Shown here: positions 17,612-27,031 of the stretch, one piece after another
How the letters are laid out: each line of letters begins with the position of its first letter
How positions within the stretch are numbered: position 1 is the stretch's first letter
Source of the DNA: CADEDH01 sp965262175
GTDB taxonomy: Bacteria; Actinomycetota; Acidimicrobiia; Acidimicrobiales; SZUA-35
Assembly (NCBI GenBank): GCA_965262175.1
Contig: CBDHES010000002.1
Coordinates: forward strand, 1,302,001 to 1,366,000
Reading direction: 5' to 3'
Length of the DNA stretch: 64,000 nt
The notes under the pieces: generated by a model
What the model was told of the DNA's origin: nothing
Seen by the model: only the letters and a program-made list of their open reading frames with translations
Databases searched by the model: none
Made by a program: the position numbers and the translations under genes

Positions 17612-17615
<4 letters not shown>
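16260..17615 (-). CDS. DUF58 domain-containing protein (von Willebrand-like fold)
   Basis: A 451-residue protein. Two hydrophobic segments at the N-terminus (RLALLVALGAALLVALPDL, VNLAVLAIAVLDTLAA) precede a beta-rich region. The DUF58 core follows (FDSLREMGPDDETRRIDWAATARSQRPIVRTYRAE), then a vWA-like domain with VLCLLDAGRTMAG. It is the classical partner of the MoxR ATPase immediately upstream. The GTG start overlaps the MoxR stop (GTGA). Together they are thought to remodel or load cofactors on client proteins; the client here is unknown. Confidence 0.92.
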
Positions 17616-18664
<1,049 letters not shown>

Positions 18665-18676
18665 GGGCTGCTCCAG

Positions 18677-19858
18677 CTACTCGGCACCGGGAGTGTAGGA
18701 CGGGGCGTCGGGGGTCCGGGCATCGCCGAGCACCGCGGTCGACACCCGATCGATGTCGGCCACCAGCTCGGCCAACTCGGTCCCGCTCGTCGGGGAGGGG
18801 CCGGCCAGGGCCCGGTCGACGGTGGCCGGGTCGAGGTCCCGACCATGGGCGGCCAGTCGGGCCAGCTCGGTGTCGGGAAGGTCGGGAGCGACATCGAGGC
18901 CCCGTCGGAGCCGGCGGTCGAGGTGGCGGCGGAGGGCCGCGGCGGCGACCCGGTGGCTCCGGGCCCGGCGATGGAGCTCGGCGGTCGCTCGCACCAGCAA
19001 CGATGCCGGCAGCTCGACCGGCTGGGGCTCGTCGACGGGGCGACCGAACCGGCTGGCCCGCCACAGGGCGTAGAGGGCGAAGGCCAGGACCAGCTGCCAG
19101 GTCCCCCAGGCGACGCCGCTGGGGATCAGGTCCTGGATCGACCCCGAGCCGGGCACGACGATCGGCTCGTAGAGGACCACCATCGTCGGGGACCCGGTGC
19201 CCGACGGGGGGCCGGCCGGTTCGAGGCTGTCGTCGATGAGGAGCCGGGCGGCCAGGACGGCGTTGTCGGACCGGTCGAGGAACTCGTTGGTCAGCGGTGA
19301 GGCGCCCCCGAGGGCGATGACCCGACCGTCGCCCTCGTCATAGACGACGAGGTAGCTCTCGATGTCGCCTCCGAAGCACCACTGGGAGGCGGCCGGGGCG
19401 AGGAGCGGGCGGGGGACGACGCCGTCGATGGCGAACAGCTGGATGTCGTCGCCGACCAGTTCGAGTCCCTCCATGGCCGGGATCGTGCAGGTCCCCGACG
19501 CCGGAGGGCCATCGCCACCCACCGGCCGTCGATCGCTGGGCGACAGCGGGGAGAACCGGTCGGTGACGATGAGCTGACCACCGCGGCGGACCCACTCGAC
19601 GAGCTGGTCTCGTTCGTCGAGTGTGAGCCGATCGTCGAGCAGCAGCGCGTGGGAGGCGTCATCGTCGGGGAGCGCGCCCCGCTCGATCGCCACGTCGAAC
19701 CGTTCGAGGAACAGGATCAGGCCCCGGGTGCCGGAGGGGTCGGTCGAGTCGGGATCGAGGGGGTTCCCCGACACCCGCCGGCCGCCGGCAACCAGGGAGC
19801 CGGTGACGAGCACGACGACGGCGAGCACCACCCAGAAGGCGACGCCCCGCCGGTTCAC
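18677..19858 (-). CDS. DUF4350 domain-containing membrane protein
   Basis: A 393-residue protein. The N-terminal transmembrane helix (VAFWVVLAVVVLVTGSLVAGG) is followed by an extracytoplasmic domain with the family features SGTRGLILFLERFDV, ERDQLVEWVRRGGQLIVTDR and GDGRVIALGGASPLTNEFL. A second transmembrane helix (WGTWQLVLAFALYALWRA) and a cytoplasmic helical tail end the protein. The GTG start overlaps the DUF4129 stop by four bases. This family is a regular member of the MoxR-DUF58 operon in actinobacteria. Confidence 0.87.
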   Translation of the reverse strand: MNRRGVAFWVVLAVVVLVTGSLVAGGRRVSGNPLDPDSTDPSGTRGLILFLERFDVAIERGALPDDDASHALLLDDRLTLDERDQLVEWVRRGGQLIVTDRFSPLSPSDRRPVGGDGPPASGTCTIPAMEGLELVGDDIQLFAIDGVVPRPLLAPAASQWCFGGDIESYLVVYDEGDGRVIALGGASPLTNEFLDRSDNAVLAARLLIDDSLEPAGPPSGTGSPTMVVLYEPIVVPGSGSIQDLIPSGVAWGTWQLVLAFALYALWRASRFGRPVDEPQPVELPASLLVRATAELHRRARSHRVAAAALRRHLDRRLRRGLDVAPDLPDTELARLAAHGRDLDPATVDRALAGPSPTSGTELAELVADIDRVSTAVLGDARTPDAPSYTPGAE

Positions 19859-20484
19859 CGGCTGCCCCGGTCGAGGAGGCGGAGGTCGTCGTCGACCATC
19901 GCCTTGGCGTCGTCGGGCTCGGCGTCGACCCCGCCGAACCACACCACCTCGTACCGGTCCGAGACCCGATCGAAGACCGGTACCCGCTCGGTGACGCCCT
20001 GCTCCCGGTACCGCCGGCGGTGCTCGCCGCTGGTCGTCGACGCCTCGGACGAGAGCCGCTCCGCATCGGCCAGGCCGGTGGTCAGGGCGTGGTAGCGGGC
20101 GTGGACGGCGCCGTCCCAGTCGCCGGCCCGCTCGGCCTCCTCGGCCCGGGCCAGCCACTCGGCCCGGGTCCGGCTGACCTCGGTCCTGGTGGTCGGCCCG
20201 TCGTCGGACGCGACCCGCTTCTGCCACCCCGGCATCACCCGCCAGGCGAGGTAGACGGCCCCGATCAGCAGCAGCCCGAGGATGACGTACCCCACGAGGT
20301 ACACGGCCGACCCGCTCCCCCCGGGGGCCCCGCCGCCGGGCAGGTCGAGCGAGCCGAGGAACTCGCCGAGCTCCCGGAAGAACCACTCGGCGGCCTGGAC
20401 GAGGAGGTTCGGCTCCTCCTCCCGGAACTCGGGACGATCGAGGACCTCGTCGGCGGTGTCCCGGTACTGGTCGACGTCGGCCAT
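19855..20484 (-). CDS. DUF4129 domain-containing membrane protein
   Basis: A 209-residue protein. An N-terminal segment (QAAEWFFRELGEFLGSL) precedes one transmembrane helix (VYLVGYVILGLLLIGAVYLAWRV). The cytoplasmic DUF4129 region follows (ARAEEAERAGDWDGAVHARYHALTTGL ... EVVWFGG). Its ATG shares a base with the stop of the upstream membrane gene (TGATG). The frame continues far upstream, but that stretch overlaps other genes and is not coding. Confidence 0.87.
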   Translation of the reverse strand: MADVDQYRDTADEVLDRPEFREEEPNLLVQAAEWFFRELGEFLGSLDLPGGGAPGGSGSAVYLVGYVILGLLLIGAVYLAWRVMPGWQKRVASDDGPTTRTEVSRTRAEWLARAEEAERAGDWDGAVHARYHALTTGLADAERLSSEASTTSGEHRRRYREQGVTERVPVFDRVSDRYEVVWFGGVDAEPDDAKAMVDDDLRLLDRGSR

Positions 20485-21311
20485 CACGGTCCCCCGGTGG
20501 TCGCCGGCAGGTCGGCGTCGATCCGTCGTTGCAGGTCGAGGCCCTCGGTCCGGAACCGGATGTCGAGGTAGGTCAGGCACATGGCGGCGGCGTTGACCGG
20601 GACGAGGATCAGCGATGCGAGGAGGTTGGTCGCGGCGACCAGGGCCCAGACCTGGTTCGGGGAGAGGAAGGACTGGGCGAGGCCGGGGACGTTGGAGATG
20701 GCGCCGGCCACCCCGAGCTGGACCAGGCCGAGGAGGAGGATGACGCCGAGCACCGACCCGGCCCGACGGCGGACCAGCGACCAGGACCGCCTGATGGCGG
20801 CGATCGGTCCCAGCCCCTCGACGGCGATGACCGGCGACGTGAGCGAGCTGGCGACCACGACGATGACGCCGGGCACGACGAGCAGCACGAAACCGATCGC
20901 TTCCAGCGCATGGATCACGACGAACGCGGCGAGGATCGTGGGTGATCGGCGGGCGGTGAGGGCCAACGCCCCGAGCGCGGTGTGGTCCCGACCGGTGAGC
21001 CAGCCGCCGACGACGTGGGACACCGCCACGCCGGCCACCGCCGTCACCAGCAAGCTCAGCAGGCTGGCCACCGCGTAGGTCGAGCTGAACACGTTGACCC
21101 CTACGAGCAGCGGGAACGCCGAACCGCCGACACCGCCGGCGTCGAGCACGGCGCTCCGCACCGCCCACGCCTCGAACAACCCGAGGGGGACGACGAGCCC
21201 GGCCACGATGGCCACGATCTGCTGGGGTCGCTGCCGCAGGGCGGCGAACGCCCCGTCGAGGAGGTCGATGACCCCGAGAGGGGTGTCGGCGATCGGTTCG
21301 GCCCGCACCAT
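20484..21311 (-). CDS. Polytopic membrane protein (GDPD-membrane-domain-like)
   Basis: A 275-residue protein with about six transmembrane helices. The N-terminus (TPLGVIDLLDGAFAALRQRPQQIVAIVAGLVVPLGL) and the later LGPIAAIRRSWSLVRRRAGSVLGVILLLGLVQ segment are typical of the poorly characterised membrane proteins that open MoxR/DUF58/DUF4129 operons. It is probably the first gene of the five-gene overlapping operon running down to 16260, and possibly on through the TPP-enzyme gene. Divergent from the methyltransferase. Confidence 0.75.
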   Translation of the reverse strand: MVRAEPIADTPLGVIDLLDGAFAALRQRPQQIVAIVAGLVVPLGLFEAWAVRSAVLDAGGVGGSAFPLLVGVNVFSSTYAVASLLSLLVTAVAGVAVSHVVGGWLTGRDHTALGALALTARRSPTILAAFVVIHALEAIGFVLLVVPGVIVVVASSLTSPVIAVEGLGPIAAIRRSWSLVRRRAGSVLGVILLLGLVQLGVAGAISNVPGLAQSFLSPNQVWALVAATNLLASLILVPVNAAAMCLTYLDIRFRTEGLDLQRRIDADLPATTGGP

Positions 21312-21372
21312 CGCCCGACATTCTCACCCGCAATCGCCGCCATTGCAGCGCAGGCCCCCAAACTGGTCGTCG

Positions 21373-22143
21373 ATGGTCACCGACGACCCGGAGCCCACGC
21401 CGTTCCGATCCGAGACCTATGGCGAGTCGTTCGCCGACGTCTACGACGACTGGTACCGGGACGTGACCGACGCCGAGGCGACGGCACGGTTCGTCGCCGC
21501 CCGGGCCGGCGGTCGACCGGTGCTGGAGCTCGGGGTGGGGACCGGGCGCCTGGCCCGGCCGCTCCTCGATCGGGGCGTGACCGTGGTCGGGGTCGACGTC
21601 TCGGCGTCCATGCTGGCCCGGTGCCGTGGGGCGTCCGATCGCTCCCCGGCCGCCCTCCACCTCGTCCGGGCCGACATGACCGCCCTGCCGATCCGAGCGC
21701 CCGGCCGGGGCTTCGGGGCGGTCCTGATCGGGTTCAACACGCTGTTCAACGTCGACAACGAGCCCGGCCAGCGCACGGTCTTCGAGCAGGTTGCCTCGCT
21801 GGTGACCTCGGATGGTGTCATCGTCGTCGAGACCTCCGACCTCGCCCTCGACGGCGCCGCCGGATCGTCGGTCGAGGTCGGACGACGGCATCGGTCGGGG
21901 CTCACGGTCGTGGCCTGCACGGTCGATCCGGCGGCCCAGACGATCGCCGGCCAGCACGTGGACATCGGCGACCACGGCGTCCGCAAGCGGCCGTGGCGGG
22001 TGCGATGGTCGACCCCCGACCAGCTCGACCGGTACGCCGCGGCGGCCGGCCTCGGCCTCGTCGAGCGGTATGCCGACTGGGAGGAGCGCCCGATCACCCC
22101 GGCGATCGACGCGACGATCTCGGTCTATCGCCGTCGCCGGTGA
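21373..22143 (+). CDS. Class I SAM-dependent methyltransferase
   Basis: A 256-residue methyltransferase. SAM-binding motif I is VLELGVGTGRLARPLLDRG. The acidic end of beta-2 is VVGVDVSASMLARC, motif II reads LVRADMTALPI, and the post-II strand is AVLIGFNTLFNVDNEPGQ. The C-terminal part contains a beta-sheet with WRVRWSTPDQLDRYAAAAGL. ATG at 21373 is used because the longer frame overlaps the divergent membrane protein's promoter and start. Substrate unknown. Confidence 0.87.
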   Translation: MVTDDPEPTPFRSETYGESFADVYDDWYRDVTDAEATARFVAARAGGRPVLELGVGTGRLARPLLDRGVTVVGVDVSASMLARCRGASDRSPAALHLVRADMTALPIRAPGRGFGAVLIGFNTLFNVDNEPGQRTVFEQVASLVTSDGVIVVETSDLALDGAAGSSVEVGRRHRSGLTVVACTVDPAAQTIAGQHVDIGDHGVRKRPWRVRWSTPDQLDRYAAAAGLGLVERYADWEERPITPAIDATISVYRRRR

Positions 22144-22162
22144 CCAGACCCCGCCGCAGCGC

Positions 22163-22897
22163 CTACCGGGACCGTCCGCCGACGGGGCGGCGACGGACCT
22201 GGAGGGCCAACCAGGCGGCGCTGAGCCCGGCGACGAGCCCCCCGGCATAGGACCAGATCGACACCGAGGGGGCCAGCACGCCGAGCAGGACGCTCAGGCC
22301 GGCCACGCCGATCGCCGGGGTCTGGGCCAGGGAGCCGCCGCGCCGGGCGGTCAGCAGCGCTGCCGCCGCCACCAGCGCCAGGACGGGACCGGTGGCCCCG
22401 AGGTGGACGGCGTTGGGGTCGAACACCAGCACGGCGGCCGCGCCACCGAGGAGTCCGGCGCCGTACACCGCGGCGGTCGCGACCGGGCCGAGCGTCGACT
22501 CGACCTCCTGCCCGACCAGCCACAGCACCGCCATCGTCGTGATGAGGTGGAACAGGCCGAGGTGGACGAATCCCGAGGTGGCGATCCGCCAGAACTCGCC
22601 GTCGGTGACGGCCGGGCCGAACAGGGCGGCCTCGGCGGCGAGGCGACCGGGCAACCGGGCCAGGAGCGATCCGATGACGGTCACGGCGATCAGGGCGGTG
22701 GTGACCGGGGGACGGCGGTTGGCGAGATCACGGGGCCGGATGACCCGCTGGGATCCTTCCCTCACGCACGATGGACAGTGGAATCCGACCGAGGCCGACG
22801 ACATGCACGAGCTGCAGATCGGGCGCTCGCACCGCTGGCAGGCCACCGACGCCCGCAGATCATCGTGTCGATAGCACGTCGTGTCGTCGTCCAGCAC
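22163..22897 (-). CDS. Rhomboid-family membrane protein with N-terminal B-box zinc finger, catalytic residues apparently lost
   Basis: About 244 residues. A Cys/His-rich B-box-type zinc finger occupies residues ~8-42 (CYRHDDLRASVACQRCERPI, CSSCMSSASVGFHCPSC). A six-helix rhomboid core follows. The helix-2 motif reads FVHLGLFHLITTMAVLW (Thr in place of the conserved Asn). The helix-4 active-site motif reads LGATGPVLAL instead of GxSG, and the helix-6 motif reads SYAGGLVAGL with no His. It is therefore probably a catalytically dead rhomboid. The start is GTG at 22897; no good ribosome-binding site is visible, so the start is tentative. Downstream of the NfuA-like gene. Confidence 0.82.
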   Translation of the reverse strand: MLDDDTTCYRHDDLRASVACQRCERPICSSCMSSASVGFHCPSCVREGSQRVIRPRDLANRRPPVTTALIAVTVIGSLLARLPGRLAAEAALFGPAVTDGEFWRIATSGFVHLGLFHLITTMAVLWLVGQEVESTLGPVATAAVYGAGLLGGAAAVLVFDPNAVHLGATGPVLALVAAAALLTARRGGSLAQTPAIGVAGLSVLLGVLAPSVSIWSYAGGLVAGLSAAWLALQVRRRPVGGRSR

Positions 22898-22983
22898 CGT
22901 CTCGAACGGTAACCGGGAGCGGTGAAAGGGGGCCGAAACGGACCCCGGATCGGCCGGGGCGGGAGCCGGCCCCCACCGGTGTC

Positions 22984-23307
22984 TCAGAGGGAGACGGCGG
23001 TGCCCTCGTCGGCCCCCAACAGGGCCTCGCCGACGTGCTGGACCGAGGTGACCCCGTCGACCCGCTGCTTCAGGATGCGCTCCAGCCCTTCCTTCAGGGT
23101 CTGCGACGACGCTGGGCAGGTGATGCAGGCACCGACCAGCTCCACCGACACGACGCCGGTCTCGGCGTCGACACCCTTGAGGTAGATGTCGCCCTGGTCG
23201 GCCTGGATCGCGGGCCGGATGATCTTGATCACCTCGGCCACCCGGTCCTCCAGGGAGGGCGAGGTGGTGTCGCTCGTCGTGTCGGAGGACGTGGTTCCGT
23301 CGGCCAA
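22984..23307 (-). CDS. NifU C-terminal-domain (NfuA-like) Fe-S scaffold protein
   Basis: A 107-residue protein. The NifU domain covers about residues 28-95 (VIKIIRPAIQADQGDIYLKG), with the cluster-binding CxxC in GACITCPASSQTLKEGLERIL. This family carries and transfers [4Fe-4S] clusters in the cytosol. A TTG start at 23307 is favoured because a good AAGGAG site lies just upstream. A second TTG at 23334 would add nine residues but lacks such a site. Confidence 0.9.
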   Translation of the reverse strand: MADGTTSSDTTSDTTSPSLEDRVAEVIKIIRPAIQADQGDIYLKGVDAETGVVSVELVGACITCPASSQTLKEGLERILKQRVDGVTSVQHVGEALLGADEGTAVSL

Positions 23308-23363
23308 CTGGGCACTCCTTCTGGGTTCCGTCAATCCCAGGATAGGGCTCTAGCCTGAAGACC

Positions 23364-23543
23364 ATGACCTCGAGCCCGACGCTGGCCCTCCCGGCTCCGG
23401 CCGGGCTGTTGGCTCACCAGGGCGGGTGGGACGAGATCCTGCTCGTGGTCGGGCCGCTGGCCCTGGTCGGGTTGGCCCTGTGGATCGCCAACCGGCGGGT
23501 GAGCGCCCAGCTCGATCAGGACCGGTCCGAGCTCCAAGACTGA
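23364..23543 (+). CDS. 59-residue single-pass membrane protein
   Basis: The frame from ATG 23364 to TGA 23541-23543 encodes MTSSPTLALPAPAGLLAHQG, then a hydrophobic helix (EILLVVGPLALVGLALWIAN) and a charged tail (RRVSAQLDQDRSELQD). The next gene's ATG follows the stop with no gap, which supports real translation and coupling to the MFS transporter. Predicted topology is N-out, C-in with a positive-inside RR. No family recognised. Confidence 0.7.
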   Translation: MTSSPTLALPAPAGLLAHQGGWDEILLVVGPLALVGLALWIANRRVSAQLDQDRSELQD

Positions 23544-25154
23544 ATGACCAGGCTCACCACCACCCACACCGTCGACGCCGACGGTCTGGCCGGCTTGCGC
23601 CAGCCCCGCGCCGACCTGCTCGTCGAGCGAGCGGACGGTGCCGACCGGTGGGTGGTCGACGAGGGTCCGTTCCGGTCCTACGAGCGGAGCCTGAGCGTCC
23701 GCCCGACCGGCACCGACCACCACGAGGTGACCGAGGTCATCGACTACCGGCTGGCCATCCCCCTGTGGGGTCCGTTGTTCCAGCCCCTGATGCGGCGGGC
23801 GTTGCGCTCGACCGAACGTCGACCCCGGAGCCGGTGGTGGTGGCCCCGGGAGGTGGTGACCGAGCAGACGGCGACCCTCGTCGCCGTGCTGGTGCTGGTC
23901 AGCCTGATGACCGGCTACCTCGGCGTGGTGATCAGCCAGACGATCACCTTCGCCGCCCGGGACTTCGGAAGCGGCGACTCGGCGGTGGCCAACACGCTGG
24001 CCTTCACCCGTATCGGGGTTCTGGTGGCGGTGGTGTTCCTCCACCGGGCCGACCGGGTGGGTCGCCGTCCCCTGGTCGTCGGCTTCGCCCTCGGTGCCAT
24101 CGCCTTCACCGCCGTCGGGGCCCTGGCACCCGACCTGACCGTGCTCGGCGTGCTCCAGGCGATCGCCCGGGGCCTGACGACGGGACTGATCACCCTCCTC
24201 GTGCTGGCCACGACCGAGGAGGTGCCGGCCGGGGTCCGAGCCTTCACCATCAGCCTGATCAGCATCGCCGCCGCCCTCGGGGCCGGCATGGTCGTCTGGG
24301 TGGTGCCGATCGACGATGTGATCCCCAGCGGTTGGCGGGTGGTGTACCTGGTGCCGTTGCTGTTCCTGGGGCCGTTGTGGTGGGTGGCCCGAACCATGCC
24401 GGAGACCCGCCGGTTCGCCGCCGCGGTCGAGACCGGGGCGCCGGCGGTGATCGACTGGCGACGGTTCACCCTGCTCGGGACGTCGGCCTTCCTCAGCGGG
24501 GTGTTCCTCTCCCCTGCATCGCAGCTCCGGGGTGAGTTCCTCCGCGACGACCTGGGCTACTCGGCTTCGTTGGTCAGCCTGTTCCAGGTCGTGACCTCGA
24601 CCCCGGCCGGGCCGGCCATCGTCGCCGCCGGCGTGGCGGCCGACCGGTTCGGGCGCAAGGTGATCGGGTCGACCGGCCTGGCCGTCGGGGCGGTCATGCT
24701 GGCGGTCTCCTACCAGCTGGGCGGAACCGGGCTGTGGGTGACCGGGGCGCTGGGGATCATCCTCACCGGCGCCGCCATCCCCGCCACCCGCGGGTACCAG
24801 ACCGAGCTGTTCCCGACCCGGACCCGGGCCAAGGTGGGAGGGCTCCTCGACATCGTCGGGGTTGCCGGGAGCGCGGTGGGGCTCGTCGCCGTCGGGTGGC
24901 TGGTCGGACGGGGCCTGGCGTTGGGCGACGCGATCGGCTCGATGATCTGGGCTGCGCTGCTGGTGGCGGCGGCCATCTTGTTCCTCTTCCCCGAGACGGC
25001 GGCCGTCGAGCTGGAGGAGTTCAACCCCGACGATCCGACCCTCGACCGGGAACGCCGGTCCGGCGGGGCGGACGGGGGCGACCGGTCGGACGGGGAGCGA
25101 CGGTCAGGACGCGAGCAGGATCCGGCGGGCCTCGGTCAGCTCGGCGATCCGTGA
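23544..25154 (+). CDS. MFS transporter with an N-terminal cytosolic SRPBCC-like extension
   Basis: A 536-residue protein. Residues ~1-105 are soluble; the stretch GPFRSYERSLSVRPTGTDHHEVTEVIDYRLAIP...GPLFQPLMRRAL resembles the end of a START/SRPBCC-type fold. Twelve transmembrane segments follow, with the MFS loop motif HRADRVGRRPLVVG between helices 2 and 3 and its repeat ADRFGRKVIGSTG in the second half. GYQTELFPTRTRAKVGG is the sugar/metabolite-porter-type motif. The C-terminal tail is charged and overlaps the convergent DnaJ-domain gene by 51 bases. Substrate unknown. Confidence 0.85.
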   Translation: MTRLTTTHTVDADGLAGLRQPRADLLVERADGADRWVVDEGPFRSYERSLSVRPTGTDHHEVTEVIDYRLAIPLWGPLFQPLMRRALRSTERRPRSRWWWPREVVTEQTATLVAVLVLVSLMTGYLGVVISQTITFAARDFGSGDSAVANTLAFTRIGVLVAVVFLHRADRVGRRPLVVGFALGAIAFTAVGALAPDLTVLGVLQAIARGLTTGLITLLVLATTEEVPAGVRAFTISLISIAAALGAGMVVWVVPIDDVIPSGWRVVYLVPLLFLGPLWWVARTMPETRRFAAAVETGAPAVIDWRRFTLLGTSAFLSGVFLSPASQLRGEFLRDDLGYSASLVSLFQVVTSTPAGPAIVAAGVAADRFGRKVIGSTGLAVGAVMLAVSYQLGGTGLWVTGALGIILTGAAIPATRGYQTELFPTRTRAKVGGLLDIVGVAGSAVGLVAVGWLVGRGLALGDAIGSMIWAALLVAAAILFLFPETAAVELEEFNPDDPTLDRERRSGGADGGDRSDGERRSGREQDPAGLGQLGDP

Positions 25155-25808
25155 CGCCGCCTCGACCGACTCGCCACCGTGGTCGGGGTGGGCCTCCCGG
25201 AGCAGGGCCCGGAACCGTCGCTGAACGACTCGTTTGTTCGGCCCGTCGCCCGGGTCGCCGTCGATCTCCAACACCTCCATGGCCCACGCCACCGGATCGT
25301 TCCAGGCCCGCAGGTCGGCCAGCTCGGCGGTCCGGCCGCCCATGACCGAGGAGATGAACCGGGCATCGACATCGCCGCCCCAGACCAGCGAGCCGAGGAT
25401 GGCGTCGAAGATCGAGGGTCGAACCTCGATCGGGAGCGACCCCGCGGCGTAGATGGCACCGAGGGCGAGCTGGACCGGGCGGCCGAGCTCGTCTTCGAAC
25501 TCGAAGCCGAGGGCCCCGTCGGTGGCGACCAGCCGTTGCTGGCTCAACGTGAGGCCGACCCGGTCGGTCTGGAACCGGTGCCGGACGACGGGCTGCACCA
25601 CCCGCCCACCGGCGGCCAGCGTCTCGATCACCCCGACGAGGTCCTCCCGGAGCTCGGGCTCGACCTTGGGGGCGTTGTGGGCAACGATCCCGGCCAGCAG
25701 GACGCCACCGGCCCCCGGAGCCGGGTCGACCGGGAGGTTCCGCAGCCCCAACGCCACCCGCCGGGTCGGGGCGATCGGGCGGGAGTGGAAGATCTCGAGC
25801 TCGGCCAC
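25104..25808 (-). CDS. Protein with C-terminal DnaJ (J) domain
   Basis: About 234 residues. The N-terminal ~160 residues form an unrecognised alpha/beta region (RVALGLRNLPVDPAPGAGGVLLAGIVAHNAPKV...). The last ~65 residues contain the J-domain hallmark HPD in RRFRALLREAHPDHGGESVE, followed by RIAELTEARRILLAS. It would recruit an Hsp70 partner. GTG at 25808 is taken as the start; another GTG lies two codons upstream. Its 3' end overlaps the tail of the MFS gene on the other strand. Confidence 0.78.
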   Translation of the reverse strand: MAELEIFHSRPIAPTRRVALGLRNLPVDPAPGAGGVLLAGIVAHNAPKVEPELREDLVGVIETLAAGGRVVQPVVRHRFQTDRVGLTLSQQRLVATDGALGFEFEDELGRPVQLALGAIYAAGSLPIEVRPSIFDAILGSLVWGGDVDARFISSVMGGRTAELADLRAWNDPVAWAMEVLEIDGDPGDGPNKRVVQRRFRALLREAHPDHGGESVEAASRIAELTEARRILLAS

Positions 25809-25888
25809 TATCACAGAAGGGCCAATGTAACCCTTGTCCCCTCCGAGCGGCGCACCCGGGGACCCCAGCCACCGAGGTCCGTACACCC

Positions 25889-26740
25889 GTGCCCGACGAC
25901 ACCCCACCATCCTCCCCCGGTCGCCCGTTCGACCTCGACGCCTTCCGGGTCGCCCCCGGGACCACGGTCGACCTGTCGAAGGTCGACACCCGGGCCACAC
26001 CGTTCTGGGACGCCGACGACAAGGACGAGGCCCGGGAGCACCTCCTCGTCCTCAACGACCGGTTGGAAACCCTGCAGGAGCTCCTGTGGGCCCAGGGCAC
26101 CGAACGGATCCTGGTGGTGCTCCAGGCGATGGACGCCGGGGGGAAGGACGGCACGATCCGCCGCGTGCTCGAGGGGGTGAACCCGTCGGGGGTCCGGGTG
26201 GCGGCGTTCAAGCGGCCAAGCACCGCCGAGCTGGCCCGCGACTACCTGTGGCGGGCCCACAAGCAGGTCCCGGCCGACGGTGAGATGGTCATCTTCAACC
26301 GGAGCCACTACGAGGACGTGTTGATCGTCCGGGTCCAGGATCTGGTCCCGAAGAAGCGGTGGTCGAAGCGGTACGAGCACATCGTGGCCTTCGAGCAGAT
26401 GCTGGCCGACGAGGGCACGACGATCATCAAGCTGTTCCTCCACATCTCGAAGGACGAGCAGCGGGAACGGCTCCAGGCCCGGCTCGACGAGCCCGACAAG
26501 AACTGGAAGTTCGACGAGGGCGACCTGGAGCAGCGGGCCCACTGGGACGACTACATGCGGGCGTTCGAGGACGCCATCGCCGCCACCAGCACCAAGGCGG
26601 CCCCGTGGTTCATCGTCCCCGCCGACCGCAAGTGGTACCGGAACCTCGTCGTGTCGGAGATCCTGATCCAGACCCTGGAGGGCCTGGACATGTCGTACCC
26701 GCCGGCCGACCCGGACCTGGCGTCGATCGTGATCGAGTAG
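25889..26740 (+). CDS. ppk2: Polyphosphate kinase 2 (PPK2 family)
   Basis: A 283-residue enzyme that transfers phosphate between polyphosphate and nucleoside phosphates in the cytosol. Walker A is VLQAMDAGGKDGTIRRVLEG, the lid-proximal segment is FKRPSTAELARDYLWR, and Walker B is MVIFNRSHYEDVLIVRV. The family's late motifs KRYEHIVAFEQMLADEGTT and WFIVPADRKWYRNL follow. The length fits a single-domain PPK2, and I read it as class I-like (nucleoside diphosphate acceptor), but the acceptor cannot be settled from sequence alone. GTG start at 25889. Confidence 0.94.
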   Translation: MPDDTPPSSPGRPFDLDAFRVAPGTTVDLSKVDTRATPFWDADDKDEAREHLLVLNDRLETLQELLWAQGTERILVVLQAMDAGGKDGTIRRVLEGVNPSGVRVAAFKRPSTAELARDYLWRAHKQVPADGEMVIFNRSHYEDVLIVRVQDLVPKKRWSKRYEHIVAFEQMLADEGTTIIKLFLHISKDEQRERLQARLDEPDKNWKFDEGDLEQRAHWDDYMRAFEDAIAATSTKAAPWFIVPADRKWYRNLVVSEILIQTLEGLDMSYPPADPDLASIVIE

Positions 26741-26752
26741 ACCGGCGAAGGG

Positions 26753-26947
26753 TCAGGCGTCTTCAGCCGTGCGGCGGCCCATGAACAGCAGGAACACCCC
26801 GCCGATGACCCCGAACACGGTGGCGAACCACAGGATGTAGCTCAGCGTGCCGCCGATCAGGGGGACGCCGCCGACGAGATAGCGCCCGAAGAACGCCATC
26901 ACCGCGAGGACCAACAATGCGCTACCCGGTCTCATCAGGAGGCTCAT
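26753..26947 (-). CDS. 64-residue two-helix membrane protein
   Basis: ATG at 26947 leads to MSLLMRPGSALLVLAVMAFFG, a short loop, and a second helix (SYILWFATVFGVIGGVFLLFMG) ending RRTAEDA. An AAGGGCGG purine run precedes the start. The frame is open 31 codons further up, but that region is non-hydrophobic and reaches into the divergent M48 gene. Small actinobacterial membrane protein of unknown role. Confidence 0.7.
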   Translation of the reverse strand: MSLLMRPGSALLVLAVMAFFGRYLVGGVPLIGGTLSYILWFATVFGVIGGVFLLFMGRRTAEDA

Positions 26948-27031
26948 GGCGACCGCCCTTTTCCCTGCCACAGCAGTACGGTTCGTGAACCACCACCCTA
27001 CACGCAACCGGTGAGCGGAGGGATCGCGACC

